Source of the DNA: JACVRW01 sp963846505
GTDB taxonomy: Bacteria; Actinomycetota; Thermoleophilia; Solirubrobacterales; Thermoleophilaceae
Length of the DNA: 64,000 nt
NCBI GenBank assembly: GCA_963846505.1
Contig: CAWJWD010000006.1
Coordinates: 186,001-250,000 of the forward strand
Reading direction: 5' to 3'
The number at the start of each line of letters is the position of its first letter. The first letter of the stretch is position 1. Of this stretch, positions 34,485 to 43,850 are shown piece after piece. A model generated the notes under the pieces. The model had not been told where the DNA came from. It worked only from the letters and a program-made list of their open reading frames with translations, and searched no databases. A program made the translations under genes and the position numbers.

Positions 34485-35399
34485 GTGCGCGCACTCGTCA
34501 CCGGAGCGACCGGATTCGTCGGCGGCCAGCTGGCCGCCGTGCTCGCCGAGCGCGGCAACGACGTGCGCTGCCTGGTGCGCGACCGCAACCGCGACCGCGC
34601 CCAGGCGCTCGAGCGACAGGGCTTCGAGCTGCACGAGGGGGACGTGCTCGACGCGGACTCGCTGCACGGCGCCGGCACGGACGTCGAGGTCGCGTACTAC
34701 CTCGTGCACTCGATGGGCCGCGGCAGCGACCGCGAGGGATTCATGGAGCGCGAGCGCCAGGCGGCGGAGGGCTTCGCGCGCATGGCGGCCGCGGAGGGCG
34801 TGGCGCGCGTGGTCTACCTGGGCGGGCTCGGCGAGCGGCCCGAGTCCGAGCATCTGCGCTCGCGCGCCGAGACCGCCGAGGTGCTGCGGCGCCACGGCCC
34901 GCCGCTGACCTACTTCCGCGCCTCGATGGTGATCGGCGCGGGCAGCGAGTCCTACCGCGTCGTGCGCTACCTCGTGCAGCGGCTGCCGGCGATGATCGCC
35001 CCGGCCTGGCTGCGCAACCGCACGCAGCCGATCGCTGCCGAAGACGTCTTCGACTACCTCGCCCAGGCCGCGGAGCGATCCGAGACCGAGGGTCGCGAGG
35101 TGCAGATCGGCGGGCCGGACGTGCTCACCTACGCCGAGCTGCTCGACCGCATGGCCGAGGTGCTGGGAGTGCGCCGGCGCCCGATGCTGCCGGTGCCGCT
35201 GCTGTCGCCGCGGCTGTCCTCGCACTGGATCGGGCTCGTCACGCCGGTCGACACCGGCGTCGCGCAGCCGATCGTGGAGAGCCTCGTGACCGACACGGTG
35301 GTCGTCGATCCGTCGGGCATGGAGCTGTTCGACGTCCGTCCGGTCGGGGCCAAGGAGGCGCTGGAGCGGGCCCATGCGGAGGAGCTAAGGGGTGGCTGA
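34485..35399 (+). CDS. NAD(P)-binding epimerase/NmrA-like oxidoreductase
   Basis: A 304-residue Rossmann protein of the atypical SDR group (NmrA/NDUFA9-like). The dinucleotide motif is VTGATGFVGG at the N-terminus; AYYLVHSMGRGSD and VVYLGGLGE follow. The usual YxxxK catalytic pair is not evident, as in many NmrA-like proteins that bind NAD(P) without classic dehydrogenase activity. GTG 34485 has TACGTA 8 nt upstream and no ribosome site, suggesting a leaderless start; GTG 34467 is an alternative. Substrate unknown. Confidence 0.85.
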   Translation: MRALVTGATGFVGGQLAAVLAERGNDVRCLVRDRNRDRAQALERQGFELHEGDVLDADSLHGAGTDVEVAYYLVHSMGRGSDREGFMERERQAAEGFARMAAAEGVARVVYLGGLGERPESEHLRSRAETAEVLRRHGPPLTYFRASMVIGAGSESYRVVRYLVQRLPAMIAPAWLRNRTQPIAAEDVFDYLAQAAERSETEGREVQIGGPDVLTYAELLDRMAEVLGVRRRPMLPVPLLSPRLSSHWIGLVTPVDTGVAQPIVESLVTDTVVVDPSGMELFDVRPVGAKEALERAHAEELRGG

Positions 35400-35598
35400 G
35401 GGCAACTAAGGGGTGGGGCGGCCAAGGTCGCTGCGAATGCCCGATGGCAGGCGCTACGGCGTAGCGCAGACTCCTCTCGTGTCCCCGAACGTCCAGGAGT
35501 CAGAGCCATGGACAGCCTCCTCTTCGCCCTCCATCAGCAAGCCCGCACCGACGAGTTCTCGCGACGCGCCGGACGTGGGCTGCGAGGATTCGAGGGCA

Positions 35599-38562
35599 AT
35601 GACCGCCAGGGTCAGCAGCGCCGGCTTCGTCGGCCGCGCGGCAGAGCTCGCGGAGCTCGAGGCGGCGCTGCGCGCCGCGGCCTCCTCGCGCCCTTCCCTC
35701 GCCTTCGTAGCGGGTGAGTCGGGTGTCGGCAAGTCTCGTCTAGCGGACGAGCTGATCCATCGCGCCCGCGCCGCGGGCGTACGCGTGCTCGCGGGCGAGT
35801 GCGTCGATCTCGGAAGCTCCGAGCTTCCCTATTCCCCCCTGATCGGCGCGCTGCGCCCGCTTGCGCGCGACCACGACCCCGTGCTGCAGCTGCTCTCCCC
35901 GCAGGTACGCGCCGACCTCGCCACGCTGCTGCCCGGCCTCGACGAGGCGGCGGGCAACCAGGAGCCGACCCAGGCCCGCGTCTTCGAGGCGCTGCTGACG
36001 CTGCTGGAGGCGCTCGGCGAGCAGCAGCCGGTGCTGCTGCTGATCGAGGACATGCACTGGGCCGACAGCTCGACGCGCGCCTTCGTCACCTTCCTCGCGC
36101 GCATGCTCTGCGGCGAGCGGCTGCTGACCGTCGGCACCTACCGCACAGACGAGCTGCATCGCCGCCATCCGCTGCGCCCCCTGCTCGCGGAGCTGACGCG
36201 CGATCCCACCACCCTGCACGTGCAGCTGGAGCCGTTCACGCGCGAGGAGCTCGCGCTGCAGCTCGCGGACATCCTCGGTCGCGAGCCGGAGGCGACGCTG
36301 GTGGAGCGCCTGCACGCGCGCAGCGAGGGCAACGCGCTCTTCGCCGAGGAGTTGCTGGCCGCCGGCCTCGACGGGCGCGGAACGCTGCCGCCGACGCTGC
36401 GCGACGCCCTGATGGTGCGCGTCGAGCGGCTGCCGAACGAGACCCAGGAGCTGCTGCGCTGGCTGGCCACCCAGCCGCTCGACCACGAGCTGCTCACCGA
36501 GCTCAGCGGACTCGACTCGCGCCAGCTCTCGGCTGCGCTGCGCGAGGCGGTCGCCAGCCACATCGTGGTGGTCGACGACGGCACCTACGGCTTCCGCCAC
36601 GCGCTGCTGCGCGAGGTCGTGCGCGACGACCTGCTGCCCGGCGAGCACACGCAGCTGCACGCCGGGGTCGCGGCGGCGCTCGAGGCGCGGCTCGATGGCG
36701 TCGACGGCGGCGGAGCGCACCTGACCGCCCAGATCGCCCACCACTGGACCGAGGCCGGCAACCAGCCAGCAGCGCTGCGCACCAGCCTGCGCGCCGCGGC
36801 GGCTGCCGAGCGCGTGCAGGCGTACTCCGAGGCCGCAAGCCTCTACCACCGTGCGATCGACCTCTGGGAGCATGTGCCCGAGGCGGAGCAGCTCGCCAGC
36901 TACGACCTCGTCGCGCTGATCGCACGGGCCGCCAACGCGGCCGACCTCTCTGGCAACGCGACGCGCCAGGAGACGCTGTTGGAACGTGCGTTGGAGATGG
37001 TCGACGCCGAGTCCGAGCCACGCCGCGCCGCACATCTGCTGGAGCGGCTGCACCGGGCGCAGTGGAGCCTCAACCGCCAGGAGCGCTCGGTCGAGACGAT
37101 GGATCGCGCGCTCGCGCTGCTGAACCCGGACGAGCAGACGCCCGAGCGTGCCGCGCTGCTGGCCGCCAAGGCGCGGGCGCGCATGCTCCAGGGCCGTCAT
37201 GGCGAGGCCGCGGCCGCCGCGGAGGAGGCGCTGGAAGTCGCACGCGCACTCGGTGACAGCAGGGTCGAGGCGCGGGCGCTGGCGTCGCTGGGCGTCGCGC
37301 ACTTCGGTCAGGGCGACGTCGAGGCAGGCGCGCGGACGCTACGCGAGGGCCTGCCGATCGCGAGCGCGAACGGACTGTTCGACGAGCTCGCGACGCTCTA
37401 CATGAACCTCGCCGACTCGCTGCATCTGTTCGCCCGCAGCGACGAGGCGCTGGCCGTCATGCAGGAGGGCGTAGAGGCGCTCGGCGACCGTGACATGCGC
37501 GCCACCGCCTGGGTGCGGATGCAGCTGTCGGAGATCCTCTTCGACCGCGGCGACTGGGAGGCCGCCGAGCGGGCCCTGCCACCACTGAAGCGCGGCAGCG
37601 TGGGCACGACGCTGCTCAACCTGCGTCTGCGCCGCGCCGAGATCATGCTCGGGCACGGCGACCTGGGCGCCGCACGCGACGAGCTCGAAGCCGCCGACCG
37701 CGCTGCGCGCGGCTCGACCGAGCCACAGTTCATCGGCGTGCTCGGCAGCCTGCGCGCGGAGCTGGAGCTGCGCGCGGGGGACTTCGAGGCCGCGCGGACT
37801 GCCGTCGACGACGCGCTCGACCAGATCGAGTTCTGCTCTGAGGACGTGTCGCGCATCGCCCAGCTCGCGCTCGACGGCGTCGTGATCGAGGCCGACGCGG
37901 CCCAGGACGCGCGCGATCGACGCGACGAGGCGGCCGAGGCGCACGCGTTGGAACGAGCGCAGCTGTTCGTCGAGCGCTCGCGCGTGGCGGCGCTGACCGA
38001 GCTGCCACTCGAACGCGTGCACTACGTCCACGCCCAGGCCGAGCACGCGCGGGTGCGCGGCGACGACGACGCCGAGGTCTGGCGCGCGACCGCGGCCGCC
38101 TGGTGCGAGATCGGCCGACCCTACCCTGTCGCCTACGCGGGTTGGCGCTTGGCCGAGGCGCTGCTGCGCAACGGCGACCGCGAGGGAGCGAGCGCGGCGG
38201 TCGACGAGGCGCTCGCCTCCGCCCGCGCGCTCGGCAGCCGCTGGCTGGTCGCCGAGCTCGAGTCGCTCGCCGCCCGGGCGCGCCTGCGGCTCGTCGAGCC
38301 CGACGAGGCCGCTCCCGCCGCGGACACCGGCGACGGCGCCGAGGCCGACCCCTTCGGGTTGACCGCACGCGAGCGCCAGGTGCTGACCCTCGTCGCCCGC
38401 GGCGCCACCAACCGCGAGATCGGAATCGAGCTGCACATGGCCGAGAAGACGGCCAGCGTGCACGTCTCCCGGATCCTCGCCAAGCTCGACGTCCGCTCCC
38501 GCACCGAAGCAGCCGGCGTCGCGCACCGGCTGGGCTTGGCTGACGCCGGCACCGTCGCCTGA
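35599..38562 (+). CDS. Large LuxR-family regulator with AAA ATPase and TPR region (LAL type)
   Basis: A 987-residue regulator of the MalT/LAL class. The N-terminal ATPase has Walker A GESGVGKS (39-46) and Walker B LLLIEDMHWAD. A long helical TPR-like region (about 380-900) probably binds the inducer. The C-terminal LuxR HTH (about 920-985) reads LTARERQVLTLVARGATNRE, then EKTASVHVSRILAKLDVRSR. ATG 35599 is chosen because FVGRAAELAELEAAL begins the domain soon after. The 199 nt upstream holds a direct repeat but no clear promoter. It precedes, by 43 nt, the epimerase gene, a possible target. Confidence 0.9.
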   Translation: MTARVSSAGFVGRAAELAELEAALRAAASSRPSLAFVAGESGVGKSRLADELIHRARAAGVRVLAGECVDLGSSELPYSPLIGALRPLARDHDPVLQLLSPQVRADLATLLPGLDEAAGNQEPTQARVFEALLTLLEALGEQQPVLLLIEDMHWADSSTRAFVTFLARMLCGERLLTVGTYRTDELHRRHPLRPLLAELTRDPTTLHVQLEPFTREELALQLADILGREPEATLVERLHARSEGNALFAEELLAAGLDGRGTLPPTLRDALMVRVERLPNETQELLRWLATQPLDHELLTELSGLDSRQLSAALREAVASHIVVVDDGTYGFRHALLREVVRDDLLPGEHTQLHAGVAAALEARLDGVDGGGAHLTAQIAHHWTEAGNQPAALRTSLRAAAAAERVQAYSEAASLYHRAIDLWEHVPEAEQLASYDLVALIARAANAADLSGNATRQETLLERALEMVDAESEPRRAAHLLERLHRAQWSLNRQERSVETMDRALALLNPDEQTPERAALLAAKARARMLQGRHGEAAAAAEEALEVARALGDSRVEARALASLGVAHFGQGDVEAGARTLREGLPIASANGLFDELATLYMNLADSLHLFARSDEALAVMQEGVEALGDRDMRATAWVRMQLSEILFDRGDWEAAERALPPLKRGSVGTTLLNLRLRRAEIMLGHGDLGAARDELEAADRAARGSTEPQFIGVLGSLRAELELRAGDFEAARTAVDDALDQIEFCSEDVSRIAQLALDGVVIEADAAQDARDRRDEAAEAHALERAQLFVERSRVAALTELPLERVHYVHAQAEHARVRGDDDAEVWRATAAAWCEIGRPYPVAYAGWRLAEALLRNGDREGASAAVDEALASARALGSRWLVAELESLAARARLRLVEPDEAAPAADTGDGAEADPFGLTARERQVLTLVARGATNREIGIELHMAEKTASVHVSRILAKLDVRSRTEAAGVAHRLGLADAGTVA

Positions 38563-38605
38563 CCCCAACCGGCGAGCGCTTGCGGCGCCCGTCATCCTCT
38601 TCCCC

Positions 38606-39622
38606 TTGGAGATCCGCGCGCGCACCGTCTCCCTGGCCCTCGCGGACCCGTTCGCCATCTCCCGCATGACGCGCACCGACAGCGAGGTCGTGCGAGTGGC
38701 AGTCGAGCACGAGGGGCTGATCGGCGAGGGCGAGGCGGCGCCGATCTACTACCGCGGCGAGACGCCGGCGAGCGCGCTCGAGTTCCTCGCCGAGGAGGCG
38801 CCGGCGCTGCTCGACGGCTGCGAACCGTTCGCGCTGGAGCGAATCGGCGCGCGGCTGGCCGACCACGACGGCGAGGCCGCGGCCAAGGCCGCCCTCGAGG
38901 CGGCGCTGCACGACTGGGTCGGCAAGCGCCTCGACGTCCCGGTCTGGCGGCTGCTCGGCCTCGCTCCCAGCGCCGCCCCCACCTCGTTCACGATCGCGAT
39001 CGCGTCGCTCGAGGAGACCCGCGAGCGCACCCGCCGCGCCGCCGGCTTCCACGCGCTCAAGCTCAAGGTCGGCGCGCCGGAGGACCTGGAGCGCGTGCGC
39101 GCGGTGCGCAAGCTGACCGACGTCCCCCTGCGCGTGGACGCCAACGAGGGCTGGACGCTGGAGACGGCCCGGGAGCTGGTGCCGGAGCTGCTCAAGCTGG
39201 GCGTCGAGCTGATCGAGCAGCCGTTTCCCGCCGCCGACCGGGAGAGCCTCGCGGCGCTGGCCGAGCTGCGCCCACGACCCCCGATCGTGCTCGACGAGAG
39301 TTGCCACGACCTGAGCGACGTCGCCGACGCCGCCCGCCAGGGCGCGGACGCGATCAACGTCAAGCTCGCCAAGGCCGGCGGCCTGCGCGAGGCCGTGCGG
39401 ATGATCCACGCCGCGAGGGCGCTGAACCTGCGTGTCATGCTCGGGTGCATGGTCGAATCGCAGCTGGCGGTGGCCCCAGCCGCGCAGATCGCGTCGCTGG
39501 CCGACTGGGTCGACCTCGACGGCCACCTGCTGCTGGCCGAGCAGCCCTACGAGGGTCTCGGGCTGGAGGACGGGCGGGTGCTGCCCTCCGACGAGCCCGG
39601 GTTGGGAGTCCACGCCGCATGA
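38606..39622 (+). CDS. Dipeptide epimerase-like enzyme, enolase superfamily
   Basis: A 338-residue member of the muconate lactonising/dipeptide epimerase group. The catalytic lysine pair is in ALKLKVG (KxK at the end of strand 2), metal ligands are in RVDANEGW, IEQPF and VLDESC, and the second catalytic lysine is in INVKLAKAGG. This layout fits L-Ala-D/L-Glu epimerases and relatives that racemise amino acids in dipeptides, possibly for murein recycling. It starts at TTG 38606. The next gene, a DUF1611 protein in ATGA overlap, is a frequent partner of this family. Confidence 0.9.
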   Translation: MEIRARTVSLALADPFAISRMTRTDSEVVRVAVEHEGLIGEGEAAPIYYRGETPASALEFLAEEAPALLDGCEPFALERIGARLADHDGEAAAKAALEAALHDWVGKRLDVPVWRLLGLAPSAAPTSFTIAIASLEETRERTRRAAGFHALKLKVGAPEDLERVRAVRKLTDVPLRVDANEGWTLETARELVPELLKLGVELIEQPFPAADRESLAALAELRPRPPIVLDESCHDLSDVADAARQGADAINVKLAKAGGLREAVRMIHAARALNLRVMLGCMVESQLAVAPAAQIASLADWVDLDGHLLLAEQPYEGLGLEDGRVLPSDEPGLGVHAA

Positions 39623-40694
39623 GCATCGGCGGCGAGAAGCTGGCGATCTTCGCCGAGGGCTTGTTCGACCGCCACAACGCCAAGACCGCGCACGGCGTGA
39701 TCCGCTACGCCGCCCGCGACGTGGTCGCGGTGATCGACTCCGCCTGCGCCGGCCGCTTCGCCAACGACGTCGTGCCCTTCTGCGAGCGCCGGGTGCCGAT
39801 CGTCGGCACGCTCGAGGACGCCGTCGAACTGGGCGCGACGGCGCTGCTGATCGGCGTCGCCCCCACCGGAGGCAAGCTCGACGAGGCCTGGCGCGCGCCG
39901 CTGCTGGCTGGCGATCGAGCTCGGCCTGCATCTCGAGGCGGGCCTGCACACCCAGCTCGCCGAGGATCCGGAGCTGCGCCGGGCCGCCGCGATCAAGGGC
40001 GTCAGCCTGCGCGACCTGCGCGCCACGCCGCTCGACCTCGAGGTGCCCGAGGGTCCCTACAGCCGTCCCGGGCACGTGCGCGTGGTGCACAGCGTCGGCT
40101 CGGACTGCGTGATCGGCAAGAAGGTCGTCACGCTCGAGCTCGACCTGGCGGCGCGCCGCCGCGGCCTGCGCTCGGTCTTCGTCCCCACCGGCCAGACTGG
40201 CGTCGCCATCGCCGGCTGGGGGATCGCCGTCGACCACGTGGTCGCCGACTACATCGCCGGCGCCGGCGAGCGGCTCGTGCGCGAGGGCGCCGAGCGCGGC
40301 GACCTGCTCTTCCTCGAGGGCCAGGGCGCCCTCTTCCACCCGGCCTACTCCGGCGTCACGCTCGGCCTGCTGCACGGCTCCGCGCCCGACCTGCTCGTGC
40401 TCGTCCACAAGGCCGGCTCGTCGTCGATCCGCAACTACCCCGACCGCCCTCTGCTCGCCCTGCCCCGAGCTGATCGACGCCTACGAGCGCGTCGCGCGCC
40501 CCGTCCGTCCCGCCAAGGTCGCGGCGATCGCCCTCAACACCGCCGACCTCCCCGACGACGACACCGCCCGCGCCGCCATCGCCGCCACCGAGTCCGAGAC
40601 CGGCCTCGTCGCGGACGACGTCGTCCGCTTCGGCGCCGAGCGCGTGCTCGATGCCCTGCTGGGAGCGCTCAGCGCGGCAGCGAGGGCTGGATGA
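39619..40694 (+). pseudogene. Frameshifted DUF1611 P-loop protein
   Basis: The gene opens with KLAIFAEGLFDRHNAKTAHG and continues through GVAPTGGKLDEAWRAPLL in frame 1. One extra base near 39905-39912 then shifts to the frame with ELGLHLEAGLH, GPYSRPGHVRVVHSVGSDCVIGKK, VPTGQTG and DLLFLEGQGALFHPAYSG. An extra C in CCCC (40463-40466) shifts again to ELIDAYERVARPVRPAKV and a stop at 40694. Put together this is a full-length DUF1611 protein (Rossmann N-domain plus P-loop C-domain), a usual partner of dipeptide epimerases. Either a pseudogene or two base-calling errors. Its end overlaps the convergent PucR gene by 26 nt. Confidence 0.78.
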
Positions 40695-41793
40695 TGCGGT
40701 GGGCCTTCAGCCCGAGCCCCAGCCGCTCGCGGTCCTCGCTGCGGAAGGGATCGAGGCTGGTCAGCTCCTTGACCCGCTCCAGGCGGTAGCCGACCGTGTG
40801 CCGGTGGGCGTGGATCGCCTGTGCGGTCGCGTTCATGTTGCAGTTGTTGGCGAGGTAGGCGTCGAGGGTGCCGAGCAGGTCGGTGGAGTACTGGTCGTCG
40901 TAGCGCACGAGTGGCGCGACGGTGTCCTCGTAGAAGCTGCGCACCTCCTGGGGGTGGCTGGCCATGACGCGGAACAGCAGCCGGTAGGTGCTCTCGCCGA
41001 TCTCCTCGCCGGGCGGTCCGCCGCCGGCGGCCGTCACGCCGAGCACCAGCTCGGCCTCGTCCAGCGCACGCCGCACGTCGCCGGCGCCGGTGCGATGCGA
41101 GGAGACGCCGAGCGCCGTCCGTCTGCCCAAGCGCGCGGCAGCGCGGCGGGCCTGCTCGGGCGGGCCTGGCAGCAGCGCGTACACCCGCCCGTTGACCGCC
41201 TGCGCGAGCGCGCCGGGCACCTCGCCGGCGAGCGCCGCCACGAGCCGGCCGGGTCCGCGATCGCCGGGGTCGGCGCAGAGCGCGACGTAGCCGCCGGAGA
41301 GATCGCAGCCGAGGCGACCGGCGCGGCGGTGGACGTCGTCGGGGTCGAGGTCGTCGCGGGTCAGCAGGTCCTCGAGGAACGAGCCGCGCAGCGACTGCTC
41401 GGTCTCGTCCCGGGCCTCGACCACGGCGACCTCGGTCAGCGCCGCGATCGCGGCCATGTGCAGGTACTCGCCGGCGTCCGCCTTGCCCGGGCCGAGCAGC
41501 AGCACGGCGCCGAGCTCCCTGCCGCCGGAGGCGATCGGCACCTCCACGCCGATGTCCGACGGGCGCGGTGGCCGCCCGCCCGCGAGGCGGGCGGCCACAT
41601 AGCGCTCGTACGGTGCCCAGGCCTCCACCCCCGAGGCAAGCCTGGGCACGATCACCGCCACCGGCGATCCGGCGTGCGCGGAGGCAATCGCTGCCACGCG
41701 CTCCAAGCCGTCGCCGGCCAGCACGGCGCTCACCATCTCCAGGTGAGCCCCGCGCGGCGTCATGTCTCGAGCGGGAACTGCTCCTTCTCCCAT
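40669..41793 (-). CDS. PucR/CdaR-family transcriptional regulator
   Basis: A 374-residue regulator with an N-terminal GAF-like region (about 15-130), a central GGDEF-related CdaR domain (about 150-280) and a C-terminal PucR-type HTH: LLGTLDAYLANNCNMNATAQAIHAHRHTVGYRLERVKELTSLDP. ATG 41793 has GAGGAGAAGG about 10 nt upstream. PucR-like proteins regulate purine, sugar-acid or amino-acid catabolism. It lies downstream of glnK-amtB beyond a strong hairpin, which may suggest a nitrogen link. Confidence 0.88.
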   Translation of the reverse strand: MGEGAVPARDMTPRGAHLEMVSAVLAGDGLERVAAIASAHAGSPVAVIVPRLASGVEAWAPYERYVAARLAGGRPPRPSDIGVEVPIASGGRELGAVLLLGPGKADAGEYLHMAAIAALTEVAVVEARDETEQSLRGSFLEDLLTRDDLDPDDVHRRAGRLGCDLSGGYVALCADPGDRGPGRLVAALAGEVPGALAQAVNGRVYALLPGPPEQARRAAARLGRRTALGVSSHRTGAGDVRRALDEAELVLGVTAAGGGPPGEEIGESTYRLLFRVMASHPQEVRSFYEDTVAPLVRYDDQYSTDLLGTLDAYLANNCNMNATAQAIHAHRHTVGYRLERVKELTSLDPFRSEDRERLGLGLKAHRIIQPSLPR

Positions 41794-41862
41794 TCGCGTC
41801 GAACCTTCTCCTCGATCCCCTGTCTTCAACGTCGATCCCCTGCGGGCACGTGTTCGGCCGCG

Positions 41863-41894
41863 GGCGGGGCGCAACCCCCCGGATGCGCCCCGCC
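41863..41894 (-). terminator. Strong hairpin after glnK
   Basis: GGCGGGGCGCA (41863-41873) and TGCGCCCCGCC (41884-41894) form a perfect 11-bp GC-rich stem with a 10-nt loop, 20 nt beyond the glnK stop. There is no U-tract, but a stem this strong is the expected actinobacterial terminator and separates amtB-glnK from the PucR gene. Confidence 0.6.
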
Positions 41895-41913
41895 GCGGTC
41901 CTGGTTGGATCGG

Positions 41914-42288
41914 CTAGGTCCCGGCCGGAATCTCCTCCGACTCGTGGGACTGCAGCACGGCCTCGCCCTCCTCGCCGGTGCGGATGCGGACCGCATCCTC
42001 GACCGGCAGGATGAACAGCTTGCCGTCGCCGACGTTGCCCGTGCGGGCGTGCTTGAGGATGATCTCCTTGATCACCCCGACGTCCTTGCTCTCGACCACC
42101 GTCTCCAGCTTGATCTTCGGCCGGAGATGGATCTGGAGCGCGGTACCTCGGTAGTGCTCGGTGATCCCCTTCTGACGGCCCGAGCCCTTGACCTCCGTGA
42201 TCGTCAGGCTCGGGAAGCCGGCTTCGAGCATGTCCTGGCGGATCGGCTCGAACGCCTCGTGGCGGATATAGGCGATGAGCATCTTCAT
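41914..42288 (-). CDS. glnK: PII nitrogen regulatory protein lacking Tyr51
   Basis: A 124-residue PII protein: trimeric sensor of ATP/ADP and 2-oxoglutarate that plugs the ammonium channel AmtB. The T-loop reads TEVKGSGRQKGITEHYRGTALQIHLRP, and the C-loop region TGNVGDGKLFILPVEDAVRIRTGE. In E. coli GlnB/GlnK numbering, position 51, the tyrosine that is uridylylated (or adenylylated in actinobacteria), is leucine here, so that modification is not possible. Tyr46 is kept. ATG 42288 is in a 4-nt ATGA overlap with amtB, the classic amtB-glnK pair. Confidence 0.95.
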   Translation of the reverse strand: MKMLIAYIRHEAFEPIRQDMLEAGFPSLTITEVKGSGRQKGITEHYRGTALQIHLRPKIKLETVVESKDVGVIKEIILKHARTGNVGDGKLFILPVEDAVRIRTGEEGEAVLQSHESEEIPAGT

Positions 42289-43748
42289 GCCGGCGCCTCC
42301 CCGGTCGTCGCGGGCGCACTGCCCGACATCGCCGGACTTCCGGCGGGCGTCGGAGCCGCGATCCCGTACTCGGACGGCGGGATGAACTGCTCGGGGTAGC
42401 CGTACATGCCGGTCTCCGAGATGTCCAGCCCGGCGTCCTCGTCCTCGGGCGAGACCCGGATGCCGATCGTGTGCTTGAGGATGAAGAACACCGCAAGCGA
42501 GACGATCAACACGATCCCGAAGGTCACTCCCACGCCGAGGGCCTGCACCCCGAGCTGGTGGAGGCTGCCCGAGTACCAGAGGCCCGGATCGCCGACGGCG
42601 TTCAACTCCGCAAGACGCTCGGAGGTGAAGATGCCGCACGCGAGGGTGCCCCAGATGCCGGCCAGGCCGTGCGCGGTGAGGGCGCCGACCGGGTCGTCGA
42701 CCACCTTCTCGATCAGCACCACGCCGTAGACGACGAGCACGCCCGCGACCGCGCCGATGATCGGCGCCGCCCAGAACTCGACGTAGCCGGACGGGGCGGT
42801 GATCGCGACCAGACCCGCGATCGCACCGTTGCCGGCCATGCCGACGTCGCACGTCTTCGTGCGCAGGTACATCACGGTCAGCGCTGCCAGCACGCCGGCC
42901 GCCGCCGCGAGGTTGGTCACCAGCGCGACCTCCGCGAAGCGCAGGCCGATGGCACCACCGGTCGAGCCCGGGTTGAAGCCGAACCAGCCGAGCCACAGGA
43001 TCATCACGCCGAGGCCGACGAGCGGCATCGAGTGACCTGGGATCGCCCGCGGCTTGCCGTCGGCTCCGTACTTGCCGCGACGCGGGCCAAGCAGCAGCAG
43101 CGCCGCCAGACCGCCGGTCGCGCCCATCAGGTGGACTGCGGTGGAACCGGCGAAGTCCTGCATGCCGAGATTCGCCTGCAGCCAGCCGCCGCCGAAGATC
43201 CAGTGGCTGATGATCGGGTAGATGAAGGCGGAGAAGATCACCGCGTAGATCACGTACGCGCTGAACTTGATCCGCTCCAGCGTGGTACCCCAGACGATCG
43301 CCAGGGAGACCGCGCAGAACACGAATTGGAAGAACATGAACGCCGCCGGGCTGACGCCCAGCACGCCGATGATCGGGAACTGCGTCGCCGCCTCGGACGG
43401 GGTCGAGGAGACGTCGAGGAACCAGCCCTGGTCCCCGGCTATCTCCCCTGCACCGCCGAAGGCGAATGCAAAACCGACTGCCCAGTAGGCGATCGACGAG
43501 ATCGAGTAGTTGGTGAGGATCTTCACGACCCCGAGCCCGGCGTTCTTCGCACGCGAGAAACCGACTTCCAGGAACAGGAAGCCTGCCTGCATGAACATCA
43601 CGAGCACGGCGGCCACGATGAGCCACATGGTGTTCACGGCCGAGACCGTGTCGCTGAGGGTTGGCCCATCCGCGGCGAGCGCCGCGGTCGGGAGCACCAA
43701 CAGGGCGACGAGCGCCAAGCCGGTTGCCCTCGAGAAGCTGAGTTTCAT
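42285..43748 (-). CDS. amt: Ammonium transporter Amt
   Basis: A 487-residue ammonium channel with a signal-like N-terminus (LALVALLVLPTAALAA) and eleven membrane helices. Signature segments: the aspartate in MQDFAGSTAVHLMGATGG near the ammonium site with the first pore histidine, and the second pore histidine in THGLAGIWGTLACGIF. The C-terminal tail (about 60 residues, SPEDEDAGLDISETGMYGYPEQF) is the regulatory region that contacts PII. The ribosome site AGGAGG lies about 11 nt before ATG 43748. It is co-transcribed with glnK. Confidence 0.95.
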   Translation of the reverse strand: MKLSFSRATGLALVALLVLPTAALAADGPTLSDTVSAVNTMWLIVAAVLVMFMQAGFLFLEVGFSRAKNAGLGVVKILTNYSISSIAYWAVGFAFAFGGAGEIAGDQGWFLDVSSTPSEAATQFPIIGVLGVSPAAFMFFQFVFCAVSLAIVWGTTLERIKFSAYVIYAVIFSAFIYPIISHWIFGGGWLQANLGMQDFAGSTAVHLMGATGGLAALLLLGPRRGKYGADGKPRAIPGHSMPLVGLGVMILWLGWFGFNPGSTGGAIGLRFAEVALVTNLAAAAGVLAALTVMYLRTKTCDVGMAGNGAIAGLVAITAPSGYVEFWAAPIIGAVAGVLVVYGVVLIEKVVDDPVGALTAHGLAGIWGTLACGIFTSERLAELNAVGDPGLWYSGSLHQLGVQALGVGVTFGIVLIVSLAVFFILKHTIGIRVSPEDEDAGLDISETGMYGYPEQFIPPSEYGIAAPTPAGSPAMSGSAPATTGEAPA

Positions 43749-43829
43749 CTGTGCGAGGTCCTCCTCTGCATCGGCGGCGAACGGGCCACCGGATCGCTGG
43801 TTCGAGTCGTCGACCAACCTAGGACCGCC

Positions 43830-43850
43830 TGTCCAACCGGTCTTTGGACA
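43830..43850. promoter_or_regulatory. Inverted repeat TGTCCAA-N7-TTGGACA upstream of amt
   Basis: A perfect 7-bp inverted repeat with a 7-nt spacer lies about 85 nt upstream of the amt start, in the 197-nt gap before the kinase gene. It is suited to binding a dimeric regulator. It does not match the GlnR box I know. A related GTCCA/TGGAC arrangement occurs upstream of the S51 peptidase gene. Confidence 0.45.

Noticed and set aside
34485..35399. The NAD(P)-binding oxidoreductase as the missing ceramide-pathway reductase
   Set aside because: It is 27 kb away from the SPT-like gene, and its NmrA-like sequence gives no specific link to sphingoid substrates.
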